Source: JABIBT01 sp964481835 (lineage in GTDB: Archaea; Nanobdellota; Nanobdellia; SCGC-AAA011-G17; PNOQ01). Taken from it: a stretch of DNA of 30,704 nt. Positions 1 through 5,708 of this stretch are shown here, piece by piece. A program made the position numbers and the translations under genes. The notes beneath the pieces are model-generated. The model had not been told where the DNA came from, ran no database searches, and was given only the letters and a program-made list of their open reading frames with translations. Within the stretch, counting starts at the first letter, position 1, and each line of letters starts with the position of its first letter. Location of the stretch: positions 1-30,704 of the forward strand of contig CAYZTT010000008.1 of NCBI GenBank assembly GCA_964481835.1, written 5' to 3'.

Positions 1-2
1 GA

Positions 3-413
3 CAAGAAGATGTAAATTTTTCTGCAACAGTAACAAATTTAGGGACCCAAGAAGCCACGGGGGTTTGGTTAAATTGGACACTCCCTTCCGAATTTGAACT
101 CGATGCAGGAGATCTAAATAGGAATTTATCTAACATCCCAATTGGGGGGAACGGAACAAACACGATTACAATATCGGTTAGCGATTCTGCCGCAGATTCA
201 ACTGTATCCATAAGCGCGGCATCTTCTTCAACAGAGAACTCTTCAGATTCAGATTCCAAGCAAATAACAATCGGTACCCCCGTTCAAGGAGGGGCAGGAG
301 GAACAGGGGGGGGGCAGCGGAGCTGCAGGGGCTGCAAAGGAGGTAGAATATTCAAAAATAGTGGAGATTCTTCGAGGAGAAGAGGATTCATTTTACATAG
401 AAATAATAAATGA
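3..413 (+). CDS. Surface protein with CARDB/DUF11-like beta domain, N-terminal fragment (5' partial, frameshifted)
   Basis: The reading frame is open from the window edge and its start lies outside. The translation (from EDVNFSATVTNLGTQEATG) looks like an extracellular beta-sandwich of the CARDB/DUF11 type: alternating hydrophobic strands, a T-N-L-G turn and many Asn/Ser/Thr. A Gly/Ser-rich linker follows. At the run of nine G (306-314) this frame stops making sense: it yields a short Arg-rich tail and ends at 413. The frame one base over continues a plausible GSGAAGAAKEVEYS linker into the next entry. I therefore read both as one gene broken by one extra G, either a real mutation, a phase-variable tract or a sequencing error. 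The domain assignment is by eye and moderate. Confidence 0.6.
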   Translation, partial: QEDVNFSATVTNLGTQEATGVWLNWTLPSEFELDAGDLNRNLSNIPIGGNGTNTITISVSDSAADSTVSISAASSSTENSSDSDSKQITIGTPVQGGAGGTGGGQRSCRGCKGGRIFKNSGDSSRRRGFILHRNNK

Positions 414-1701
414 TAGAAATTCAATACTAAAAAATCTAAGGTTGAATTTGGTGGGATTCCCCTCTCAAAGAATCTCTTATTCTCCGGCAGAGATATCTAG
501 AGTAAATCAATATAAGCGAGACAGTTTCAAAGTAAAAATCAAAGCTCCCCCATACGAAGGGTACACAGAATATCTAATTAATGGGACAATCACTGGGGAT
601 ATAACTTATCAAGATGCGGCCCAGGGAAAATACACCGAGAAACAATATATAATGCTCATAATTCAGGAAGTAAGCAAAGAGGACGCCCAGGGTATTCTTC
701 GAGAAGCCGAAAAATCTATTGAAGAAATGAGGGCCTCTAATTTCAATACAAATAATGAAGAATCCAAATTGGACACTGCAAAAGAGAAGTTGGATGGCAG
801 GAGGAATAAAGAAGCATATGACCTGGGCATAGAGATAATTGATGCTAAAGAGAAATCACTTATAGCAGATAATCTAATCCGAAGATTATTGTTGGCATTA
901 AATAATCCCCGAAAAAGTAATTTGATTATAGGGAATACAATAAAAAAAATAGATGAAAACTATGAACGCATTCCCCTCTCAGAATTAATATCTGGGGAAA
1001 CGGTATTTTCCTCAGAAGAGATAGAGGAAACATTAAATCTTGCGATTGTAGCCTTTGAAAGAGGAGACTATGAAGCCGCGTTTGAAAGGGCGGAATCCGC
1101 ACAACTACTCCTATTATTGGAGCGGAAAAATAGTCCAGAGTTATTCATGTATCTCTATTGGCACATAGTATTACTTTTCTTTATTTTCTTAATTGTATTT
1201 GGATTTCTAGGCAATAGGACCTACAAGAAAGTAAATATTTCAAGCCAGATACAAGGTACCAACGAAAAAGAGGATAGTATACGGAAGTTAATGATAAAGA
1301 ACCAGAGAAACTATTATTCTGGGAAAATTAGTTCCACAGAATTCCACAGAATTGAAGCATTGCACAACAAGAAAATTGCCATCTTAAGAAAAAAGAGAAC
1401 AAGACTAAGGAATAAGAGAGTAAAGATATTGGCCCCTCAAAAGGTATTACAAGATTTGGAAACAGAGAAAACCCAGATACAATTCAAAGTAAAAAAACTC
1501 CAAACGGAGTTTTACAAAAAAAAGAAGATAACTGAAAATGAATACAAATTACAATTCAAGGCATTCAATGAGAGATTAGCAGAAATAGAGGATGAAAGAA
1601 CAACAATATACTTATTCAAAAGAAAAAAGCTAGAAAAATCACAAAAGCCAAAAATTAAGAAAATCAGAAAACACAAAACAAAAATAAAAAGAAAAAAATG
1701 A
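361..1701 (+). CDS. Membrane-anchored protein: beta domain, helical domain, one TM span, Lys-rich coiled-coil tail (C-terminal part of the frameshifted gene)
   Basis: The stated start is a GTG used only because the frame is cut at the G9 tract; the coding frame is readable from about 313. Residues 1-95 look like a second extracellular beta domain. Residues 110-250 are Glu/Lys/Ala-rich helices with an AE-x2-IEEM-x4-F pattern and a Y-x-A-x2-A motif. A hydrophobic span lies near 264-286. The last 160 residues are very basic heptad-like helix ending in Lys/Arg runs, predicted to be cytoplasmic. It overlaps the next gene by four bases (ATGA), so the two are probably translationally coupled. The downstream protein repeats the helix-TM-basic-tail plan. 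I do not recognise a named family. A structural or anchoring role is inference. Confidence 0.65.
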   Translation: MEILRGEEDSFYIEIINDRNSILKNLRLNLVGFPSQRISYSPAEISRVNQYKRDSFKVKIKAPPYEGYTEYLINGTITGDITYQDAAQGKYTEKQYIMLIIQEVSKEDAQGILREAEKSIEEMRASNFNTNNEESKLDTAKEKLDGRRNKEAYDLGIEIIDAKEKSLIADNLIRRLLLALNNPRKSNLIIGNTIKKIDENYERIPLSELISGETVFSSEEIEETLNLAIVAFERGDYEAAFERAESAQLLLLLERKNSPELFMYLYWHIVLLFFIFLIVFGFLGNRTYKKVNISSQIQGTNEKEDSIRKLMIKNQRNYYSGKISSTEFHRIEALHNKKIAILRKKRTRLRNKRVKILAPQKVLQDLETEKTQIQFKVKKLQTEFYKKKKITENEYKLQFKAFNERLAEIEDERTTIYLFKRKKLEKSQKPKIKKIRKHKTKIKRKK

Positions 1702-2588
1702 AAAAGATATTTATATTGATACTTGTAATAGTACTCCTCTCCCAATCTGTATTGTCTGAGAATGGGACGCGATCGGATGCAATTAATGCAATCGCCGATT
1801 CAGAAATGATTATTGATGAGATGGATGCGGCCGGCTTCTCTATAGAATACACAAGTGATAAATTAATTGAAGCTAAAACAGTATTCGAACAAGTGGAATA
1901 TGCGGAGATTTTGAGATCTTCAAGTCCAACAACAAAACAGAAGAGGGAAGCAGAAGCAGCATTAAAATTAATCGAATGGGGAAATCTATGGTATTCAGAG
2001 GTAATAATTTATACTGAAGAGATTTCTCTAAGAAAGGAACAAGCATATACCATTTATGATCTTCTAACTGCATTGGAGCTGAATGTTGAGGCAAATAAAA
2101 AGCTGGATATTCTGGAGGCAAGAAACCTATTGAGCCAAGCAAGGGACGCATTCTATGGCGATAGATATGAAGAAGCATATGGTTTCATGGATCAAGCAAA
2201 AAAAGAACTAGAGTCCCAAAAAACACAATCGGCAGCATTCAATAGTATGCAAAGAAATCTAAAGAACTTCATCCAACGTTACTGGGCACCCTTGATATTC
2301 TTAATACTCGCTGTAGCGCTTATTTCCTTTTTCTCATCTAAGAAGGTCAGAAGGGAGCTACTAAAAAGAAAAATAAAAATGATGAAAATAGAACAAGAAG
2401 TATTGACAAATCTTTTAAAAGAATCCCAAATTGAGAGATTTAAGAAAAATAAAATTTCAGGATTAGTTTACAACATCCGAGTGGAAAAATACAAAACACG
2501 ATTAAACGAGATAAAAGAAGAGTTGCCCATTCTGGAGTCCAAATCAAAAAAGAAGAAAAGAAAACATAAAACAAAAAAGAAAAAATAA
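1698..2588 (+). CDS. Exported helical membrane protein with Lys-rich coiled-coil tail, paralogue of the preceding gene
   Basis: A 296-residue protein. Residues 1-20 are a signal peptide (MKKIFILILVIVLLSQSVLS). Residues 25-190 form helical hairpins, a hydrophobic span lies near 196-215, and the last 75 residues are Lys/Glu-rich and end in a polylysine-like stretch. The segment SEMIIDEMDAAGF with the following KLIEAK resembles AEKSIEEMRASNF with KLDTAK in the upstream protein. Both also have a Y-E-x-A-x(2-5)-A motif before the membrane span, so they appear to be tandem paralogues. The ATG overlaps the upstream stop by four bases. The gene ends directly against the convergent response regulator. 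No enzyme motif is visible. The topology suggests an envelope protein whose basic tail binds something cytoplasmic, which is inference. Confidence 0.75.
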   Translation: MKKIFILILVIVLLSQSVLSENGTRSDAINAIADSEMIIDEMDAAGFSIEYTSDKLIEAKTVFEQVEYAEILRSSSPTTKQKREAEAALKLIEWGNLWYSEVIIYTEEISLRKEQAYTIYDLLTALELNVEANKKLDILEARNLLSQARDAFYGDRYEEAYGFMDQAKKELESQKTQSAAFNSMQRNLKNFIQRYWAPLIFLILAVALISFFSSKKVRRELLKRKIKMMKIEQEVLTNLLKESQIERFKKNKISGLVYNIRVEKYKTRLNEIKEELPILESKSKKKKRKHKTKKKK

Positions 2589-2942
2589 TTATTTGAGAAG
2601 TCTCTTTATCCTGGCGGCCAGTTTTTTTATATCAAAAGGTTTTTGGATATAGTCTACTACATTCTTGAACTCTAAAAGCCCTTCTTTCTTTGCATCCTCT
2701 TTTCTAACAATAGTTAAGAAAGCAACCTTATAATCTGCAAGTTGAGGCATAATCTCTTTTGGAGGAGTCCCAGGCATCATCACATCCATTATTATCAAAT
2801 CTGGATCTTCAGTGGTGGTCTTCCTATAACAATCATCTGCTGTCATCGCAGTAACAACCTTATAGCCTGCATCCTCCAAAACTGCTTTTATACTTTTTCG
2901 AATATATGCCTCATCATCTACAATCATAATTTTCTTCGCCAT
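2589..2942 (-). CDS. CheY-like response regulator, stand-alone receiver domain
   Basis: A single receiver domain of 117 residues with no output domain. The diagnostic residues are present: acidic pair D9/D10 (KKIMIVDDE), phospho-acceptor D53 in IIMDVMMPG, T77 in AFLTI and K101-P102 in YIQKPF. These bind Mg2+ and accept phosphate from a histidine kinase or a small phosphodonor. I chose the start at 2942 (MAKKIM) over an in-frame ATG six codons upstream. The family normally begins just before the first strand, and a minus-strand TATA-like CTTTAAATA lies at 2968-2976, about 30 bp away, giving a leaderless mRNA. No histidine kinase, CheA or flagellar/archaellum gene is in the window, so its partner is unknown. 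It is convergent with, and abuts, the paralogous membrane gene. Confidence 0.92.
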   Translation of the reverse strand: MAKKIMIVDDEAYIRKSIKAVLEDAGYKVVTAMTADDCYRKTTTEDPDLIIMDVMMPGTPPKEIMPQLADYKVAFLTIVRKEDAKKEGLLEFKNVVDYIQKPFDIKKLAARIKRLLK

Positions 2943-2967
2943 ATTTACTAAAATATTCAAAAAGAAC

Positions 2968-2976
2968 TATTTAAAG
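2968..2976 (-). promoter_or_regulatory. TATA box of the response regulator gene
   Basis: Minus-strand CTTTAAATA centred about 30 bp before the chosen ATG, as expected for an archaeal TATA box and a leaderless transcript. Confidence 0.5.
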
Positions 2977-2985
2977 ATTATGGTA

Positions 2986-3060
2986 TGCTCCCGCCGGGAT
3001 TTGAACCCGGGTCTTAAGGACGAGAACCTTAAATGCTTGACCGGACTACACTACAGGAGC
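2986..3060 (-). tRNA. tRNA-Glu (anticodon CTC)
   Basis: On the minus strand the sequence folds as 7-bp acceptor GCTCCTG/CGGGAGC, D arm GTGT/GCAT, anticodon stem TAAGG/CCTTA with loop TTCTCGT, a 4-nt variable loop and T arm CCGGG-TTCAAAT-CCCGG. The anticodon is CTC and decodes GAG. The discriminator is A and CCA is not encoded. It has no intron and is 75 nt. A TATA-like element lies about 30 bp upstream. Confidence 0.95.
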
Positions 3061-3084
3061 ATAAAAAACAATGAAAGATACTCC

Positions 3085-3094
3085 TTTTTAAAAC
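3085..3094 (-). promoter_or_regulatory. TATA box of tRNA-Glu
   Basis: Minus-strand GTTTTAAAAA centred about 30 bp upstream of the mature tRNA 5' end. Confidence 0.5.
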
Positions 3095-3139
3095 ATTCGG
3101 ATTAATTTTCAACAATTGATAAGATCTTACTATCATAAA

Positions 3140-3149
3140 ATACTTAAAT
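3140..3149 (+). promoter_or_regulatory. TATA-like element of the small Cys-rich gene
   Basis: ATACTTAAAT lies about 43 bp before the chosen ATG. That places transcription start near 3171 and leaves a short leader just long enough to hold the GGGAGGT ribosome binding site at 3175-3181. This is one of few genes here with a leader rather than a leaderless arrangement. Confidence 0.4.
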
Positions 3150-3174
3150 GAATTTTTTACAAACAATTGAAAAA

Positions 3175-3181
3175 GGGAGGT
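3175..3181 (+). promoter_or_regulatory. Shine-Dalgarno site deciding the start of the small Cys-rich gene
   Basis: GGGAGGT sits six bases before the ATG at 3188. This selects that start over the in-frame ATG at 3167, which lies upstream of the site. Confidence 0.75.
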
Positions 3182-3187
3182 AATTCA

Positions 3188-3418
3188 ATGGACAAATCTA
3201 AAAAAATAGGGATATTATCTGTTCTCGCAGTTACGATACTAGTTTTCGGAGGGTTTGCGTTTGCAAATTCAATATCGGACTCAGAAGAACAAGTTCAAGA
3301 TGCCCCAAAACAAACCCAATTAAGAGACGGAAGTTGTCAACAGGGATCTTGTGGTGCAAATTGTGATGGCTCTTGCGGAGGAAACTGCGGAGTAAAAAGT
3401 TGCGGCTGCGGTCGCTAA
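3188..3418 (+). CDS. Small exported Cys/Gly-rich protein (76 aa)
   Basis: I do not recognise the family. Residues 1-27 are a signal peptide or anchor (KKIGILSVLAVTILVFGGFA, then FAN). A short acidic/Gln linker follows. The last 28 residues hold seven Cys in a Gly/Asn/Ser background, in repeats such as SCGANCDGSCGGNC and a final SCGCGR. Such small Cys/Gly tails may bind a metal or cross-link through disulfides outside the membrane. An odd number of Cys leaves one free for a partner or ligand. It stands alone between two minus-strand tRNAs, has a strong Shine-Dalgarno site, and is followed by a T-rich run at 3420-3431. The absence of catalytic motifs makes a structural or metal-binding role the best guess. 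Confidence 0.75.
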   Translation: MDKSKKIGILSVLAVTILVFGGFAFANSISDSEEQVQDAPKQTQLRDGSCQQGSCGANCDGSCGGNCGVKSCGCGR

Positions 3419-3419
3419 A

Positions 3420-3431
3420 TTTTCTTTTTTT
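3420..3431 (+). terminator. T-rich terminator after the small Cys-rich gene
   Basis: TTTTCTTTTTTT immediately follows the stop codon and matches the U-rich signals that end archaeal transcripts. No hairpin is needed or seen. Confidence 0.45.
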
Positions 3432-3450
3432 ATTGCTTCTAAGAATTTTA

Positions 3451-3523
3451 TAGCCCCGCCAGGATTCGAACCTGGGTCACGAGGTCCAGGGCCTCGTATG
3501 CTTGGCCACTACACTACAGGGCT
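3451..3523 (-). tRNA. tRNA-Gln (anticodon CTG) with C33
   Basis: The minus strand folds as acceptor AGCCCTG/CGGGGCT, D arm GTGT/GCAT, anticodon stem CGAGG/CCTCG, loop CCCTGGA, variable TGAC, and T arm CCAGG-TTCGAAT-CCTGG with discriminator A. Counting from the stem, positions 34-36 are CTG, decoding CAG. The AGCCC acceptor and G37-A38 fit archaeal tRNA-Gln. Position 33 is C instead of the near-universal U. CCA is not encoded. The length is 73 nt. Confidence 0.9.
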
Positions 3524-3548
3524 ATAAAGAAAAATCAACTACTAAAAC

Positions 3549-3556
3549 TTTATAAA
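3549..3556. promoter_or_regulatory. Symmetric TATA box between divergent tRNA-Gln and a protein gene
   Basis: TTTATAAA is a perfect palindrome. Its centre is about 29 bp from the tRNA-Gln 5' end (3523) and about 25 bp from the ATG at 3578, so one element could serve both directions. The protein mRNA would be leaderless. Confidence 0.55.
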
Positions 3557-3577
3557 CTTTGAGATATTTTTCGAAAT

Positions 3578-4282
3578 ATGAATTTCATAAAAAAGATATT
3601 CAATAACAAGATAGATGAAAAGGTTCACGCCCAGTTTACAAGGTTCAGTAAAGGGACGTTCGAAAACAAGGCACTGTTGGATATTCATGTTCAAGCAAAG
3701 AAAGTGAAAATAAAAACTTCTGCAGAATACACGAATGAGCTAGTAGAATTCTTGGCAAACACAATTGAAGAAAAAACTCCTGTAAAAGGCATAATTTTTT
3801 CAACAAGAAATCTAACTGAAGGGTCAAGTATAGAATTCCAGGAAATAAAAAACGCCATGGGTGTGAAAAAACACATAATAAAGCAAGATCTAACAAAAGA
3901 ACAAATTTTAGAAGCCATAGATAAATTTCCATACGCCTCAATAAACCTGACATTCAAGACACCCATGGGGGAACTAAAAGTCAAGGAGAAAGCCCCCAAA
4001 TCCGCCAAAGCAGGAAAAAAAGATAAAGGCCCAAAGGCAGATTATTGCGTATTTACAATGGAAGACAAATCAATACTTGAAGATTTTGCATTTGATATCA
4101 AAGAACCATTCAAGAAGGCTTTCATAAATCACACAATAATTGTGGATGACATAGAAATCCCCGAAGAATATAAAGATGATTTCTCTCAAGCAAGATTAAA
4201 AGGGATAAGGAAAGGCAAATTGATAAGAACAATAACAATAGATGAAAAAGAAATCGTTAATGAAACTAACTTTGAAGCCTAA
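3578..4282 (+). CDS. Unknown soluble protein (234 aa), two domains joined by a Lys-rich linker
   Basis: I do not recognise this protein. It has no signal peptide or membrane span. Residues 1-135 are mixed alpha/beta with an acidic helix (EYTNELVEFLANTIEEK) followed by a strand (GIIFSTRN). A basic Ala/Lys/Pro linker spans about 138-153. Residues 154-234 have beta-rich character (DYCVFTMEDK, TIIVDDIEIPEE, KLIRTITIDEKEIV). No catalytic motif stands out. Many acidic and basic residues suggest an intracellular protein with a binding role. It is transcribed alone from the symmetric TATA box shared with tRNA-Gln, with ATG close to the predicted transcription start. A lineage-conserved hypothetical protein is the most that can be said. 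Confidence 0.75.
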   Translation: MNFIKKIFNNKIDEKVHAQFTRFSKGTFENKALLDIHVQAKKVKIKTSAEYTNELVEFLANTIEEKTPVKGIIFSTRNLTEGSSIEFQEIKNAMGVKKHIIKQDLTKEQILEAIDKFPYASINLTFKTPMGELKVKEKAPKSAKAGKKDKGPKADYCVFTMEDKSILEDFAFDIKEPFKKAFINHTIIVDDIEIPEEYKDDFSQARLKGIRKGKLIRTITIDEKEIVNETNFEA

Positions 4283-4291
4283 ACCGACATT

Positions 4292-4300
4292 TTTTAAATA
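4292..4300 (+). promoter_or_regulatory. TATA box of the paired-Cys repeat protein gene
   Basis: TTTTAAATA centred about 25 bp upstream of the ATG at 4321 predicts a leaderless mRNA. Confidence 0.5.
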
Positions 4301-4320
4301 ACTTTCTCTAGAAATATAAT

Positions 4321-5082
4321 ATGAGAGGAAGAATTGCGATTCTACTGATATTGGGAATACTGCTAGGGCTTTACCTCACTACAATCTACTTGGATAGTTC
4401 CATAAATTGTATCTTTGTAAACAACCAAGATTCCAAAGAGCTCTGCTATATTGATAAAGCAAAAAAGAGTCAAGACACAAGTGTGTGCTATGATCTAATA
4501 ATAACCGAAGATAATCGAGATAGTTGCCTACTCGAAATTGCAACCCATTCCGTAAACCTCTCACTATGTTCCGATATAAACGACGCAGAGATGAGAAATG
4601 GGTGCGCAATACAGATAATCCTAGATCAAGAAGATCCTTCAATCTGTTCAGAGACAAATTCTACAGGCGTACGAGATACATGTTTTTGGTGGATCGCAAA
4701 ATTCACAAAAAATGCTACACTCTGTGAAAACATAGAATCTTCCCTTAAATTCCATTGTTTTAGTGAAGTATCCAAAGAAAAGCAGGATGTAGGAGTATGT
4801 GAGCATTTAGACACAACACATGAGAGGGATATGTGTTATTTAATTTCTTCAGAAACACTAGGGGTAGGAGCATGCGTAACTATCCATAACAATGACATAA
4901 AGTATGAGTGTTACATAAATATAGCAAAATCAAAAAAGGATCCCAATATATGTGGGAGCATAGAATTAATTACAAAAAGGGATCGATGTTTCGCAGAGCT
5001 CGCCATACAAGAGCAAGATGATACCCTCTGTGAGAATATAGCCGATTTTGACTACAAACAAGAATGCCTAAATAGCGCATAG
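4321..5082 (+). CDS. Membrane-anchored protein of nine paired-Cys repeats (253 aa)
   Basis: No named family is recognised. Residues 5-24 are a signal anchor (IAILLILGILLGLYLTTIYL). The rest is about nine units of 24-28 residues, each with two cysteines. The rough pattern is C-x(10-13)-[R/E/K]-[D/E/x]-x-C-x3-A/V/I-x(6-9)-C, where the last Cys opens the next unit. Examples are RDSC, RDTC, RDMC and RDRC at the second Cys. Eighteen cysteines fall at regular spacing and fit helical hairpins stapled by disulfides outside the cell. The protein is acidic with N-glycosylation-type NLS and NAT sites. It has its own promoter and ends in TAG. A receptor, adhesion or scaffolding role is inference. The regular repeats argue against a random or non-coding frame. 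Confidence 0.85.
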   Translation: MRGRIAILLILGILLGLYLTTIYLDSSINCIFVNNQDSKELCYIDKAKKSQDTSVCYDLIITEDNRDSCLLEIATHSVNLSLCSDINDAEMRNGCAIQIILDQEDPSICSETNSTGVRDTCFWWIAKFTKNATLCENIESSLKFHCFSEVSKEKQDVGVCEHLDTTHERDMCYLISSETLGVGACVTIHNNDIKYECYINIAKSKKDPNICGSIELITKRDRCFAELAIQEQDDTLCENIADFDYKQECLNSA

Positions 5083-5095
5083 GGGTATCAAAACG

Positions 5096-5104
5096 TTTAT
5101 AAAT
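5096..5104 (+). promoter_or_regulatory. TATA box of the lemA-like gene
   Basis: TTTATAAAT centred about 26 bp before the ATG at 5126 predicts a leaderless transcript. Confidence 0.55.
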
Positions 5105-5125
5105 TCCTTAACTTCTTCATAACCA

Positions 5126-5680
5126 ATGGTAAATACATGGCTAATCGTAGGAATAATAGTTGCTGTTATTGTAATATACCTAATTATAGTTTTCAATTCA
5201 CTAATAAGATTAAGAGTTAAGGTGAAGAATGCCTGGGCACAAATTGATGTTCAACTTAAGAGAAGGTATGATTTAATCCCGAATCTAGTTGATGCCGTAA
5301 AGGGGTACATGAAACATGAGAAAGCAGTTCTTACTGAGATTACAGAAGCTAGATCAAACCTAACAAAAGGCCCAATAGAAAAGAGGGCAGAGGCGTCCAA
5401 TCAAATAACAGAAGCCCTGAAATCAATCTTTGCAGTGGCCGAAAACTATCCAGATCTAAAGGCTTCAGAAAATTTCAAAATGCTACAAGAAGAACTTTCT
5501 GGGACAGAAAACAAAATCTCTTATGCAAGGCAATTTTATAATGACACAATAATGAGATTCAATACAAAAATACAAGTTTTCCCAACAAACATGTTTGCAG
5601 GAATCCTCGGCTTCAAAAAAGAGGAATTTTTCAAAACAGAGGGAGAAGCTGAAAGAAAACCCGTAAAGGTTAAGTTTTAA
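5126..5680 (+). CDS. lemA: LemA family membrane protein
   Basis: A 184-residue protein, close to the usual LemA length. Residues 4-26 are one membrane span (LIVGIIVAVIVIYLIIVFNS). The family signature follows as VKNAWAQIDVQLKRRYDLIPNLV, here seen in pieces: VKNAWAQIDV, then LKRRYDLIPNLV, then the long helix with AVLTEITEAR. The C-terminal YARQFYNDTIMRFNTKIQVFP and the NMFAGILGF patch are also typical. LemA proteins have a short outside N-terminus and a four-helix bundle. Their biochemical role is uncertain, but in bacteria they often sit beside HtpX, as here. HtpX starts 28 bp after the stop and seems to have its own TATA-like element overlapping the lemA stop codon. A shared role in membrane-protein quality control is inferred from this pairing. 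Confidence 0.95.
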   Translation: MVNTWLIVGIIVAVIVIYLIIVFNSLIRLRVKVKNAWAQIDVQLKRRYDLIPNLVDAVKGYMKHEKAVLTEITEARSNLTKGPIEKRAEASNQITEALKSIFAVAENYPDLKASENFKMLQEELSGTENKISYARQFYNDTIMRFNTKIQVFPTNMFAGILGFKKEEFFKTEGEAERKPVKVKF

Positions 5681-5683
5681 ATA
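5675..5683 (+). promoter_or_regulatory. TATA-like box before htpX
   Basis: TTTTAAATA overlaps the lemA stop codon and is about 30 bp before the htpX ATG at 5709. A T7 run at 5694-5700 between the genes could also end the lemA transcript. Confidence 0.4.
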
Positions 5684-5708
5684 CAATCACTACTTTTTTT
5701 CTTATAAA

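Noticed and set aside
3167..3187. Upstream in-frame ATG for the small Cys-rich gene
   Set aside because: It would put the Shine-Dalgarno site inside the gene and move basic residues ahead of a well-formed signal peptide.
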